From: Gemmatimonadales bacterium UBA2975
GTDB lineage: Bacteria; Gemmatimonadota; Gemmatimonadetes; Longimicrobiales; Gaopeijiaceae
Assembly: GCA_002348265.1 (NCBI GenBank)
Contig: DEAT01000011.1
Span: 1-18,197 of the forward strand
Length of the DNA: 18,197 bases
Direction: 5' to 3'
Shown piece by piece: positions 7,378 through 14,152 of this stretch (its first letter is position 1; every line of letters starts with the position of its first letter). The translations under genes were made by a program, and so were the position numbers. The notes under the pieces are model-generated. The model had not been told where the DNA came from and made no database searches. It was given only the letters and a program-made list of their open reading frames with translations.

Positions 7378-7706
7378 TGGCCAAGCACAAAATTATGAGG
7401 GGTGATCAGGTCAAGGTCATTCGTGGTAATTACCGAGACATGGTTGGATCCGTCTTGGAGGTATACCCCCAAACGGACCGCATTCGGGTTGAGGGAGTGA
7501 ATATGCGCAAGCGCCACACCCGCCCGAGTGAGCAGAATCCGGATGGGGGAATCATTAGCTTTGAGGGCGCGATTCACATCTCGAATGTGATGCTCGTGGA
7601 TCCAGCTTCTGACGAGGCCAGTCGGGTGCGCATTCGAGTTGAAGAGGATGGTAGTAAAGAAAGGATTTCCGTGAAGAACGGAAATCCGATACCGAAGCCG
7701 CAGTAA
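7377..7706 (+). CDS. rplX: 50S ribosomal protein L24
   Basis: L24 initiates 50S assembly and lies near the tunnel exit. The product is 109 aa. The ATG at 7377 overlaps the rplN stop by one base. The N-terminal KOW region reads MRGDQVKVIRGNYRDMVGSV; the usual basic Gly-Lys-Asp-Lys-Gly-Lys loop is replaced by Asn-Tyr-Arg-Asp-Met-Val, an atypical version. The hairpin loop (VNMRKRHTRP) and the FEGAIHISNVML segment confirm the family. The last codons carry a perfect 9-bp inverted repeat (7663-7687). A 61-nt gap, large for this cluster, separates it from rplE. Confidence 0.95.
   Translation: MAKHKIMRGDQVKVIRGNYRDMVGSVLEVYPQTDRIRVEGVNMRKRHTRPSEQNPDGGIISFEGAIHISNVMLVDPASDEASRVRIRVEEDGSKERISVKNGNPIPKPQ
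7663..7687 (+). repeat. Perfect inverted repeat (9-bp stem, 7-nt loop) in 3' end of rplX
   Basis: The arms GGATTTCCG (7663-7671) and CGGAAATCC (7679-7687) are exact reverse complements separated by TGAAGAA. It lies inside the last codons of rplX. No T-tract follows, so it is not an ordinary intrinsic terminator. It may be an mRNA hairpin that affects translation, stability or processing between rplX and rplE, or it may be incidental. Confidence 0.6.
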
Positions 7707-7767
7707 GTCACGTGAGTCGGATACGCTAGTAAAGCGCCCGGCCGGGAACAGCATAAGAGGCAACGAA

Positions 7768-8349
7768 GTGGACAAGATTCAGCCGAGAATGAAAACGCAC
7801 TACGACACGTACGTGCGGGCGAAGCTCCAAGAGGAGTTCGCGTTCTCGAATTCGCATCAGATTCCAACGCTTGAAAAGATCGTTCTCAACGTTGGTGTCG
7901 GTGAGGCCGCCAAGGATCAAAAACTACTGGTTAGCGTGGTAGAGGAATTGGAAATGATCTCTGGTCAAAAAGCGAACACTAACCGCGCTAAGAGATCGAT
8001 TTCCAACTTCCAACTGCGCGAAGGCATGCCGGTGGGAGCGTCTGTTACCCTCCGTCGCGATCGCATGTGGTTTTTTCTTGATCGCCTTATCAGTACTGCG
8101 ATCCCACGTATCCGTGATTTCCGGGGCTTATCAACAAAATCGTTTGATGGCCGTGGAAACTACACAATGGGCATTCGAGAGCAGATTATTTTCCCCGAAA
8201 TCAACTTCGATAACGTCAAGAAGATTCACGGGATGGATCTCACGTTCGTGACGTCCACTCAGAAAGACGACGAAGGCTTCGCACTACTTCGTGCGCTGGG
8301 CTTTCCCTTCCGAGGAGAGGTGCCGGTTCAGGTCGGCGCTTCCGCATAA
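7768..8349 (+). CDS. rplE: 50S ribosomal protein L5
   Basis: L5 binds 5S rRNA and contacts the P-site tRNA and S13. The product is 193 aa from a GTG start at 7768, which has AGAGG at proper spacing; an ATG at 7789 would give 186 aa, closer to the 179-aa E. coli protein. Family motifs are IPTLEKIVLNVGVGEA, GQKANTNRAKRSISNFQLR, the LRRDRMWFFLDRL helix and GNYTMGIREQIIFPEI. In E. coli the S8 repressor acts at the start of this gene, and here the gene is preceded by an untypically long 61-nt gap. Confidence 0.96.
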   Translation: MDKIQPRMKTHYDTYVRAKLQEEFAFSNSHQIPTLEKIVLNVGVGEAAKDQKLLVSVVEELEMISGQKANTNRAKRSISNFQLREGMPVGASVTLRRDRMWFFLDRLISTAIPRIRDFRGLSTKSFDGRGNYTMGIREQIIFPEINFDNVKKIHGMDLTFVTSTQKDDEGFALLRALGFPFRGEVPVQVGASA

Positions 8350-8364
8350 GAGAGAGAGAATTAG

Positions 8365-8550
8365 ATGGCCAGAAAAGCGCTCGTCGAAAAGGGCAAGAAG
8401 AAGCCCAAGTTCGCGGTCCGGCATCGCAATCGCTGTCAGCGGTGTGGTCGCCCCCGCGCATATCTGCGCAAGTTCGGGATCTGCCGGATTTGCTTCCGTC
8501 AGATGTCGCTTCGGGGTGAGATCCCTGGCGTGCGCAAGTCGAGCTGGTAA
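8365..8550 (+). CDS. rpsN: 30S ribosomal protein S14, zinc-binding (type Z)
   Basis: S14 is a 30S head protein near S3, S10 and S19. The product is 61 aa, the length of the short zinc-type form rather than the roughly 100-aa zinc-free form. The four zinc ligands are Cys24, Cys27, Cys40 and Cys43 (CQRC and CRIC), and the C-terminal IPGVRKSSW is conserved. A purine-rich GAGAGAGA precedes the ATG. It sits between rplE and rpsH, as in most bacteria with the type Z form. Confidence 0.97.
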   Translation: MARKALVEKGKKKPKFAVRHRNRCQRCGRPRAYLRKFGICRICFRQMSLRGEIPGVRKSSW

Positions 8551-8564
8551 GGGGAAAGAGAATT

Positions 8565-8957
8565 ATGATGACTGATCCTGTAGCGGACATGCTCACCCGA
8601 ATTCGCAATGCTGGACAGGCGAAGCATAAGTGGGTCGATATGCCCGTTTCGAAGCTGAAAGTCGAGGTCGCAAGATTGCTTGAGGAGAGTCACTTCGTGC
8701 ACACTCATAAGGTGCTTGAGGATGGCCGTTTCGGTGTGTTGCGCATTTACCTCAAATATCACGATGAAAAACCGATTATCCGACACTTAGAGCGTGTGTC
8801 ACGTCCGGGCCGCCGGCATTACGTCGGCAAGGACGAGATCCCACGCGTTCGTAACGGTCTCGGTATCGCGATCATGTCCACCTCCGTAGGAATCCTCTCC
8901 GACAGGGAAGCTCGTACCCAAGGTGTCGGTGGCGAGGTTCTTGCGCGGGTCTGGTAG
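8565..8957 (+). CDS. rpsH: 30S ribosomal protein S8
   Basis: S8 binds helix 21 of 16S rRNA early in 30S assembly. In E. coli it also represses the spc operon by binding its mRNA near rplE. The product is 130 aa from the first of two adjacent ATGs (8565 and 8568). It has TDPVADMLTRIRNA at the N-terminus, the middle LEDGRFGVLRIYLKY, and the C-terminal rRNA-binding motif STSVGILSDREARTQGVGGE. A GGGGAAAGAG lies just upstream. Confidence 0.96.
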   Translation: MMTDPVADMLTRIRNAGQAKHKWVDMPVSKLKVEVARLLEESHFVHTHKVLEDGRFGVLRIYLKYHDEKPIIRHLERVSRPGRRHYVGKDEIPRVRNGLGIAIMSTSVGILSDREARTQGVGGEVLARVW

Positions 8958-8974
8958 AAACTAGAGGGTCAACG

Positions 8975-9514
8975 ATGTCTCGTATTGGAAGAATGCCTAT
9001 TTCGATCGCCAAGGGCGTCGAGGTTAAGCAATCGAATGGCACGCTGGTAGTGAAGGGGCCTAAAGGGACTCTAGATCTGCACGTGCATCCCGAAATGAAG
9101 GTGGTGGTTGAAGACGCCGAAGTGCGCGTTGAGCGGCCTTCGGACCATAAGGATCACCGTGCTCTCCACGGACTAACCCGGTCTCTGATCAACAATATGG
9201 TGGTTGGAGTCACCGATGGGTTTTCGAAGACTCTAGAAATCATTGGCGTAGGATACCGCGCTGAAGTGAAGGGAAAGGGTATTACGCTACACCTTGGCTT
9301 TAGTCATCCGGTGGCTTACGAGGCAGCTGAGGGTGTCAAGTTGGAGTGTCCCGATCAGACGACTGTAATCGTATCGGGTGCCGACAAGCAGAAAGTTGGT
9401 CAGGCAGCCGCAGAGATACGTTCGTTCCGTCCGCCTGAGCCCTACAAGGGTAAGGGTGTCCGTTACCAAGGCGAATACGTCCGGCGTAAGGCCGGTAAGA
9501 CCGCCGGAGCCTAG
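8975..9514 (+). CDS. rplF: 50S ribosomal protein L6
   Basis: L6 lies near the GTPase-associated centre at the base of the L7/L12 stalk. The product is 179 aa with two homologous domains. It starts MSRIGRMPISIAKGVEV, shows the segments KGPKGTLDL and HGLTRSLINNMVVGVTDGF, and ends with the signature PEPYKGKGVRYQGEYVRRK. GAGGG at 8964-8968 gives a good ribosome-binding site. The rplR start lies just beyond its stop. Confidence 0.97.
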   Translation: MSRIGRMPISIAKGVEVKQSNGTLVVKGPKGTLDLHVHPEMKVVVEDAEVRVERPSDHKDHRALHGLTRSLINNMVVGVTDGFSKTLEIIGVGYRAEVKGKGITLHLGFSHPVAYEAAEGVKLECPDQTTVIVSGADKQKVGQAAAEIRSFRPPEPYKGKGVRYQGEYVRRKAGKTAGA

Positions 9515-9516
9515 TG

Positions 9517-9903
9517 ATGATAAAAGCAAGTAAGCTAAGGGCGAGTCGTGCACTCCAACGAAAGCGCCGTCATTGGCGGGTCCGTAATACGGTCGAGGGT
9601 ACTACAGACCGGCCCCGTCTAGTAGTGTTCCGCTCGCTAAAGAACATTGAAGGTCAGATCGTGGATGACTCTTCCGGAAAGACGCTGATCGGTATGTCAA
9701 CGTTATCGGAAGATCTGCGTGATTTCAAAGCAGAAGGGTCGAACCGGCGGACAGAGCATGCTTTTGCGGCCGGTAAGCTTCTGGCAGAGTGTGCAAAAAA
9801 ACAGGGAATCGATTCCGTGGTCTTCGATCGCGGTGGATATAAGTATCACGGGCGAGTAAAGGCTTTCGCCGATGGAGCCCGAGAGGGCGGCCTGGAGTTC
9901 TAA
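9517..9903 (+). CDS. rplR: 50S ribosomal protein L18
   Basis: L18 binds 5S rRNA and, with L5, forms the central protuberance. The product is 128 aa from the ATG at 9517. An in-frame GTG at 9514 is directly adjacent, but GGAG at 9506-9509 is better spaced for the ATG. The basic N-terminal tail (RKRRHWRVRN) is followed by RPRLVVFRSLKNIEGQIVDD, and the C-terminal GGYKYHGRVKAFADGARE is the family signature. Its stop shares one base with the rpsE ATG. Confidence 0.96.
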   Translation: MIKASKLRASRALQRKRRHWRVRNTVEGTTDRPRLVVFRSLKNIEGQIVDDSSGKTLIGMSTLSEDLRDFKAEGSNRRTEHAFAAGKLLAECAKKQGIDSVVFDRGGYKYHGRVKAFADGAREGGLEF

Positions 9904-10589
9904 TGGCAGACAACGAAGAGAAACAAGAGACCGACGCAGAAGCTGCGAAAACCGCCTCTGCGGGTGGGGAGAATCCCGCTCAGAGCGCTGGAGGTCGGGG
10001 TGGTGGTCAGGGAGGTCGAGGTGGCCGGGGTAGTGGCCAGGGAGGTCGTGGCCGTGGCGGCGGTAAGGGCGGCAAGAAGCGTGATGATCGCCGTGGAAGA
10101 GACAGTGACATGGTCGAGAATGTCATCTTCATCAACCGAGTTTCGAAGGTTGTGAAGGGTGGCCGTCGTTTCTCGTTCTCTGCGCTTGTGGCCGTGGGCG
10201 ACCAGAAGGGAAACATCGGGGTGTCGCTCGCTAAGGCTAACGAGGTAGCTGAAGCGATTCGAAAGGCTTTCGAGCGTGCGAAAAGCAATATGGTCAAAGT
10301 TCCGATTGAAAACGGTACCCTTCCTCATGATATCGTGGGTGAGTGGGGCGCAGGCAGGGTCCTGATGCGTCCAGCCGCGCCGGGTACAGGTGTTATAGCT
10401 GGAGGTCCGGTCCGCGCCGTTCTTGAAGCGGCTGGGGTGACAGATGTGCTAACGAAGAGTCTTGGAACCAACAATCCGATCAACGTCGTGCGCGCAACTA
10501 TGAACGGTCTAGAAGAGCTCGTTACCGCCGAGCAGGCGGCAGAAGAGCGGGGAGTCTCCGTAGGGGCATTGAGGACGCACCGTGGCTAA
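9903..10589 (+). CDS. rpsE: 30S ribosomal protein S5 with RG-rich N-terminal extension
   Basis: S5 lies at the mRNA entry channel and affects decoding accuracy. The protein is 228 aa against 166 in E. coli. The conserved part begins near residue 69 (DMVENVIFINRVSKVVKGGR), continues with FSFSALVAVGD and the motif GEWGAGRVLMRPA, and ends with the normal C-terminal domain. The first 68 residues are extra: residues 1-29 are acidic and Ala-rich, residues 30-57 are made almost entirely of Gly, Arg and Gln in RG/RGG-like repeats, and residues 58-68 are Lys/Arg/Asp-rich. The ATG at 9903 overlaps the rplR stop by one base, which supports the long form. An ATG codon at residue 70 exists, but starting there would leave a gap of about 200 nt. 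The function of the tail is unknown. Confidence 0.95.
   Translation: MADNEEKQETDAEAAKTASAGGENPAQSAGGRGGGQGGRGGRGSGQGGRGRGGGKGGKKRDDRRGRDSDMVENVIFINRVSKVVKGGRRFSFSALVAVGDQKGNIGVSLAKANEVAEAIRKAFERAKSNMVKVPIENGTLPHDIVGEWGAGRVLMRPAAPGTGVIAGGPVRAVLEAAGVTDVLTKSLGTNNPINVVRATMNGLEELVTAEQAAEERGVSVGALRTHRG
10001..10060 (+). repeat. Imperfect 30-bp tandem duplication in the S5 N-terminal extension
   Basis: Bases 10001-10030 and 10031-10060 align without gaps. The first 20 bases of each unit match at 17 positions, including an identical CAGGGAGGTCG core, while the last 10 bases have diverged. In protein terms each unit encodes about ten Gly/Arg/Gln/Ser residues. The likely origin is slippage or unequal recombination that lengthened the RG-rich tail of S5. 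Confidence 0.6.
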
Positions 10590-10782
10590 GAAAAGTGAAG
10601 TGAAGAAGGTCCGTGTGACCCAAAAGCGCAGTGGAATAGGTCGCCAAGAGGGTCACCGACGTACGATCCGCGCGTTGGGAATCAAGCGCCATCAACAAAG
10701 TGTGGTGCATGAACTCACTCCGGCCATTGAAGGGATGATCAAGAAGATCTCCTATATGGTCGAGGTCGAAGAGGTCGAGTAA
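10582..10782 (+). CDS. rpmD: 50S ribosomal protein L30
   Basis: L30 is a small 50S protein absent from some bacterial lineages. The product is 66 aa from a GTG start that overlaps the rpsE stop by 8 nt, with GAGGA upstream at 10571-10575. The core matches the family: KVRVTQKRSGIGRQEGHRRT, then IRALGIKRHQQSVVHE, and a hydrophobic-acidic end (MVEVEEVE). The end is slightly longer and more acidic than the 59-aa E. coli protein. The rplO ATG follows its stop directly. Confidence 0.95.
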   Translation: MAKKSEVKKVRVTQKRSGIGRQEGHRRTIRALGIKRHQQSVVHELTPAIEGMIKKISYMVEVEEVE

Positions 10783-11244
10783 ATGGCAGAGTTGCATGAT
10801 TTGAGCCCTAGCGGTGGCTCCCGTCGCGAGCAGAAGCGAAAAGGGCGCGGGCCAGGGTCAGGAAATGGCAAGACAGCAGGTCGTGGTCAAAAGGGACAAA
10901 AGTCTCGATCAGGCGGAAGCATACATCCGCGGTTCGAGGGTGGTCAGATGCCGCTGATACGACGAATTCCCAAGAGGGGGTTCAAGAGCCTGAACCGTGT
11001 CGAGTACCAGGTTGTTAACCTACGTGATTTTGCAAAGCTAGATGGCTCTGACGTTTCTCCGGAGACACTCAAGGCCGCTGGACTCGTGAGGTCCCTGAAG
11101 AAGCCAGTAAAGGTTTTGGCTGTTGGAGACGTGTCTGAAAAATTCTCCGTTAGTGCGCACAAATTTAGTGCAGCGGCCCAAGCCAAGATCGAAGCCGCTG
11201 GGGGCTCGATTGTAGTTATTGGCTCTTCCTCCTCCGACGAGTAG
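10783..11244 (+). CDS. rplO: 50S ribosomal protein L15
   Basis: L15 is a 50S assembly protein with a long extended N-terminal tail reaching into 23S rRNA. The product is 153 aa. The tail carries KRKGRGPGSGNGKTAGRGQK and FEGGQMPLIRRIPKRGF, and the globular domain follows (YQVVNLRDF, KPVKVLAVGDVSEKF, AHKFSAAAQAKIEAAGG). It begins on the base after the rpmD stop. The C-terminal tail is short and acidic (SSSSDE). It is followed by secY, the usual spc neighbour. Confidence 0.97.
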   Translation: MAELHDLSPSGGSRREQKRKGRGPGSGNGKTAGRGQKGQKSRSGGSIHPRFEGGQMPLIRRIPKRGFKSLNRVEYQVVNLRDFAKLDGSDVSPETLKAAGLVRSLKKPVKVLAVGDVSEKFSVSAHKFSAAAQAKIEAAGGSIVVIGSSSSDE

Positions 11245-11258
11245 GACACGGCTAAGTC

Positions 11259-12575
11259 ATGGCGAACAATCCCATTGCGAATCTCCTTCGAGCTCCAGAA
11301 CTCAAGGAGAAGGTTCTTTTCACGCTCTTTATCCTGCTGATCTACCGGGCAGGTGCGCACATCACAGTACCATCGCTGGATGTGAACGCGTTGCGGGCGG
11401 CATTTGGAAGCCTCCAGAACACGTTCTTTGGCATCTACGATATGTTCGTCGGTGGAGGGTTGTCTCGAGCGACCATCCTCGCTCTCGGCATTATGCCTTA
11501 TATCTCAGCGAGTATCATGTTCCAGCTCCTCGCTGCGGTCTTCCCGACCATCGAGAAGCTTCAGAAAGAAGGTGAGGATGGTCGTAAGAAGCTCACGCAG
11601 TGGACCCGCTACACGACGGTAGGGCTCTCTGCCGCGCAAGCCTACGGATACTCGGTTTTCTTGACGAACATTCCAGGTGCTGTCTCCAGTCCAGGGTTCG
11701 GCTTCATGTTTACCACGGTGGTGGTACTGACTGTCGGTGCCATCTTCGTGATGTGGCTTGGTGAGCAGATTACGGATCGTGGGATCGGTAACGGGATGTC
11801 GCTCCTGATTTTCTTTTCCATCATCGAGACTTTCCCATCGGCGATAGGCAGGACCTATGAGTCGTTTACGCTTGGGGAAATTGGGGTAATGGCGCTATTG
11901 GGTCTGCTTGGCGTCGTAGTCTTCATAACGGCGGCTGTGGTAGCGATGACGATGGCTGCGCGCAAAATCCCCGTGCAGATTCCACGAAAGGTTGTTGGTC
12001 GAGGTCGGATTAGAGAAGGTCAGAAGAGCTTCGTCCCTCTGCGAGTCAATTCGGCTGGAGTAATGCCGATCATCTTTGCGCAGTCATTCATTGTGATTCC
12101 GGGCACATTCGCTGCGTTTGTGGACTGGGGGTCTGTGTCCATGATGGCTGAACTCTTTCAGCCGATGACGAGAACATACGATATCACATACGGCTTGCTC
12201 ATTGTGTTCTTCACGTACTTCTACACGGCGATCATCTTTAATCCCGTCGACCTGGCGGAAAATTTGAAGAAGCAGGGTGCGTTTATCCCTGGTGTTAAGC
12301 CGGGTGCGCGGACTGCGGAGTACATCGATCGGGTGCTCACTCGGGTGACCCTTCCGGGCTCGTTCTATCTCGCCATTGTCGCGTTGGTGCCGTTTTGGAT
12401 TATGCAGGGTTTTGGTATTCAAACGTTTTTTTTCGGAGGTACCAGCCTCCTGATCGTTGTCGGTGTCGGACTTGATACGGTCCAGCAGGCTCAGCAGCTC
12501 CTGCACATGAGGCACTATGATGGCTTCATGAAGAAGGGCCGCGTGAAGATGCGCGGTCGCCAGGGCTACATGTAG
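11259..12575 (+). CDS. secY: Protein translocase subunit SecY
   Basis: SecY forms the conducting channel of the SecYEG translocon in the inner membrane. The product is 438 aa with about ten hydrophobic segments. Conserved landmarks are LGIMPYISASIMFQLL, the cytosolic loop RKIPVQIPRKVVGRGR, the VNSAGVMPIIFAQS segment, the loop KKQGAFIPGVKPGARTAEYI, and the C-terminal MRHYDGFMKKGRVKMRGR. In the latter loop residue 347 is Lys where the E. coli family pattern has the functionally important Arg357 (GIRPG), a conservative change. It lies 14 nt after rplO; the other translocon genes are not in this window. Confidence 0.97.
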   Translation: MANNPIANLLRAPELKEKVLFTLFILLIYRAGAHITVPSLDVNALRAAFGSLQNTFFGIYDMFVGGGLSRATILALGIMPYISASIMFQLLAAVFPTIEKLQKEGEDGRKKLTQWTRYTTVGLSAAQAYGYSVFLTNIPGAVSSPGFGFMFTTVVVLTVGAIFVMWLGEQITDRGIGNGMSLLIFFSIIETFPSAIGRTYESFTLGEIGVMALLGLLGVVVFITAAVVAMTMAARKIPVQIPRKVVGRGRIREGQKSFVPLRVNSAGVMPIIFAQSFIVIPGTFAAFVDWGSVSMMAELFQPMTRTYDITYGLLIVFFTYFYTAIIFNPVDLAENLKKQGAFIPGVKPGARTAEYIDRVLTRVTLPGSFYLAIVALVPFWIMQGFGIQTFFFGGTSLLIVVGVGLDTVQQAQQLLHMRHYDGFMKKGRVKMRGRQGYM

Positions 12576-12624
12576 TCTGACGGGGATCAGGTTAGGTAAT
12601 CCACATGACTGCTGAAGAATTCCC

Positions 12625-12628
12625 GAGG
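12625..12628 (+). promoter_or_regulatory. Ribosome-binding site deciding the adk start
   Basis: GAGG lies 6 nt before the ATG at 12635. The alternative ATG at 12605 has only weak AGGT-like matches upstream. This supports the shorter Adk form, whose N-terminus (MVVVLLGPPG) is canonical. Confidence 0.5.
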
Positions 12629-12634
12629 TCGGGG

Positions 12635-13300
12635 ATGGTTGTCGTGCTTCTCGGCCCTCCTGGCGCAGGGAAGGGCACACAGGCGCTCAGGATGATCGAT
12701 GAACGCTCTGCCGTGCACGTTTCGACGGGGGATCTCCTGCGAGCGGCTCGTAGGAAAGGCACTGAGTTAGGTAGGCTAGCGCAGGGCTACATGGATCGAG
12801 GAGAACTGGTGCCAGACAGCGTCATTCTGGATCTCGTGAAGGCCCACCTAGAAACGATAGACGCTGAGACCGATGTATTCTTCGATGGCTTTCCCCGTAC
12901 GACCGATCAGGCTACCAGCCTTGATGGCGTCCTTAAGGATACTGGCCGGGCTATTGGAACCGTGGTGCTGTTCGATGTTCCTGACGACACCTTGCTTAAG
13001 CGCCTGAGCGGACGGCGTAGCTGTCCTGACTGCGGCTCGGTCTACAATACTTTTTTCAGCCCTACCGCGGTCGAGCATGTATGTGATAGATGCGGCGGTG
13101 CCCTTGTTCACCGGAAAGACGATGAGCCAGAGACGGTTGCCCGCAGATTGCAGGTATATCAGGCGGAGACTGCGCCGTTGATCGATTTTTATCAGGCCCA
13201 CCCAGCTTCCGTAACGAGGATTGCCGCTGATCGAGATGTAGGAGATGTATACGCTGATTTCTGCGACGCAGTTGATGCGGCTTTCCGGGATGTCTCGTGA
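12635..13300 (+). CDS. adk: Adenylate kinase (zinc-LID form)
   Basis: Adk is a cytosolic enzyme that interconverts AMP and ATP with two ADP, keeping the adenylate pool balanced. From the ATG at 12635 the product is 221 aa; an in-frame ATG at 12605 would add ten residues (231 aa) and cannot be excluded. The P-loop is GPPGAGKGT (residues 7-15), the AMP-binding region has STGDLLRAA, and DGFPRT is at 84-89. The long LID domain carries four zinc ligands, Cys130, Cys133, Cys150 and Cys153, followed by RKDDEPETVARRL. It follows secY, as in many bacteria, and overlaps map by 4 nt. Confidence 0.95.
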   Translation: MVVVLLGPPGAGKGTQALRMIDERSAVHVSTGDLLRAARRKGTELGRLAQGYMDRGELVPDSVILDLVKAHLETIDAETDVFFDGFPRTTDQATSLDGVLKDTGRAIGTVVLFDVPDDTLLKRLSGRRSCPDCGSVYNTFFSPTAVEHVCDRCGGALVHRKDDEPETVARRLQVYQAETAPLIDFYQAHPASVTRIAADRDVGDVYADFCDAVDAAFRDVS

Positions 13301-14049
13301 TCAAGCTCCGATCCAGGGAAGAGATGGATACGATCGCTCTCGCCGGTTCCATCATCGCTCGTTGCCATGCCGAGCTGTCGGAACGAATCGTCCCCGGAGT
13401 ATCGACTGGTGAAATAGACGAATTCGTCGAGAAGTTCATCGTTGCCCATGAGCGAGCGATCCCGGCGTTCAAGGGCCTATATGGTTTTCCAGGGAGTGCG
13501 TGCATCTCTCTGAATGAGGAAGTTGTTCATGGAATTCCCAGTACGAAACGCATCCTGTGTGAAGGTGACATCGTTTCTGTGGACATTGGTGTCCAACTCG
13601 ACGGGTGGTATTCCGACTCGGCTCGCACGTTTTCGGTAGGATTGATTTCAGAAGAGGCGCGGGCTCTTCTAGACGTAACGTCGCTTGCGCTCGCGGCAGC
13701 AATTAAGGCGACAGTCCCCGGGAACCATGTGGGCGATATCGGTGCGGCTGTTGTCGACATATGTGAGGACACTGACTACGGGATCATTCGAGAACTTGTG
13801 GGTCACGGTGTAGGCCGTGAGTTGCACGAAGAACCTCAGGTGCCGAACCATGGGCTGGCCGGAGATGGACCTTTACTGCAGGAAGGAATGGTGCTCGCAA
13901 TCGAACCGATGCTCTCTGCCGGAACCCCGCGTATCAAAACGCTGGATGACGGTTGGACTGTAATTACGGCCGATCGTTCACTTTCTGCTCATTTCGAACA
14001 TACGGTTGGTATTACACCATACGGGCCGAGAATTCTGACTTCGGCATGA
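13297..14049 (+). CDS. map: Type I methionine aminopeptidase
   Basis: Map removes the initiator Met from nascent proteins whose second residue is small. The product is 250 aa with a GTG start overlapping the adk stop (GTGA). The five metal ligands of the pita-bread fold are visible: Asp96 (SVDIGV), Asp107 (YSDSART), His170 (VGHGVGRELHEEP), Glu203 (AIEPML) and Glu234 (HFEHTV). The substrate histidines are His79 (VVHGIP) and His177. There is no N-terminal extension, so it is the short bacterial type Ia. It is the last gene before the 103-nt promoter-bearing gap. Confidence 0.97.
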   Translation: MIKLRSREEMDTIALAGSIIARCHAELSERIVPGVSTGEIDEFVEKFIVAHERAIPAFKGLYGFPGSACISLNEEVVHGIPSTKRILCEGDIVSVDIGVQLDGWYSDSARTFSVGLISEEARALLDVTSLALAAAIKATVPGNHVGDIGAAVVDICEDTDYGIIRELVGHGVGRELHEEPQVPNHGLAGDGPLLQEGMVLAIEPMLSAGTPRIKTLDDGWTVITADRSLSAHFEHTVGITPYGPRILTSA

Positions 14050-14087
14050 AGTTGGAATCGCACTGTGAATTGAGGTTGATATATGCC

Positions 14088-14116
14088 TTGAGACGGCCCC
14101 CAGCACTAGTTATACT
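14088..14116 (+). promoter_or_regulatory. Sigma70-type promoter for the rpmJ-rpsM-rpsK-rpsD-rpoA-rplQ unit
   Basis: TTGAGA (14088-14093) and TATACT (14111-14116) are separated by exactly 17 nt and lie in the 103-nt gap between map and rpmJ. Five of six bases match TATAAT and four of six match TTGACA. Initiation would be expected near 14122-14124, giving a leader of about 30 nt before the rpmJ GTG. It is the only convincing promoter I found in the window. It would let the alpha genes be transcribed independently of the upstream spc genes. Confidence 0.65.
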
Positions 14117-14152
14117 TTCAAGCTCTGCTAAAAACGGATACGGAGACTAGAA

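Noticed and set aside
7737..7746. Palindrome CCCGGCCGGG before rplE
   Set aside because: It is self-complementary with no loop, so it does not form a simple hairpin, and it resembles no known operator.
7101..7775. 224-codon open frame on the minus strand across rplN and rplX
   Set aside because: It is the antisense shadow of two clear ribosomal protein genes and has no recognisable protein pattern.
12084..12680. 198-codon minus-strand frame across the secY 3' end and adk start
   Set aside because: It is antisense to secY, its composition is rich in His, Arg and Leu as expected of a shadow, and it has no plausible ribosome-binding site.
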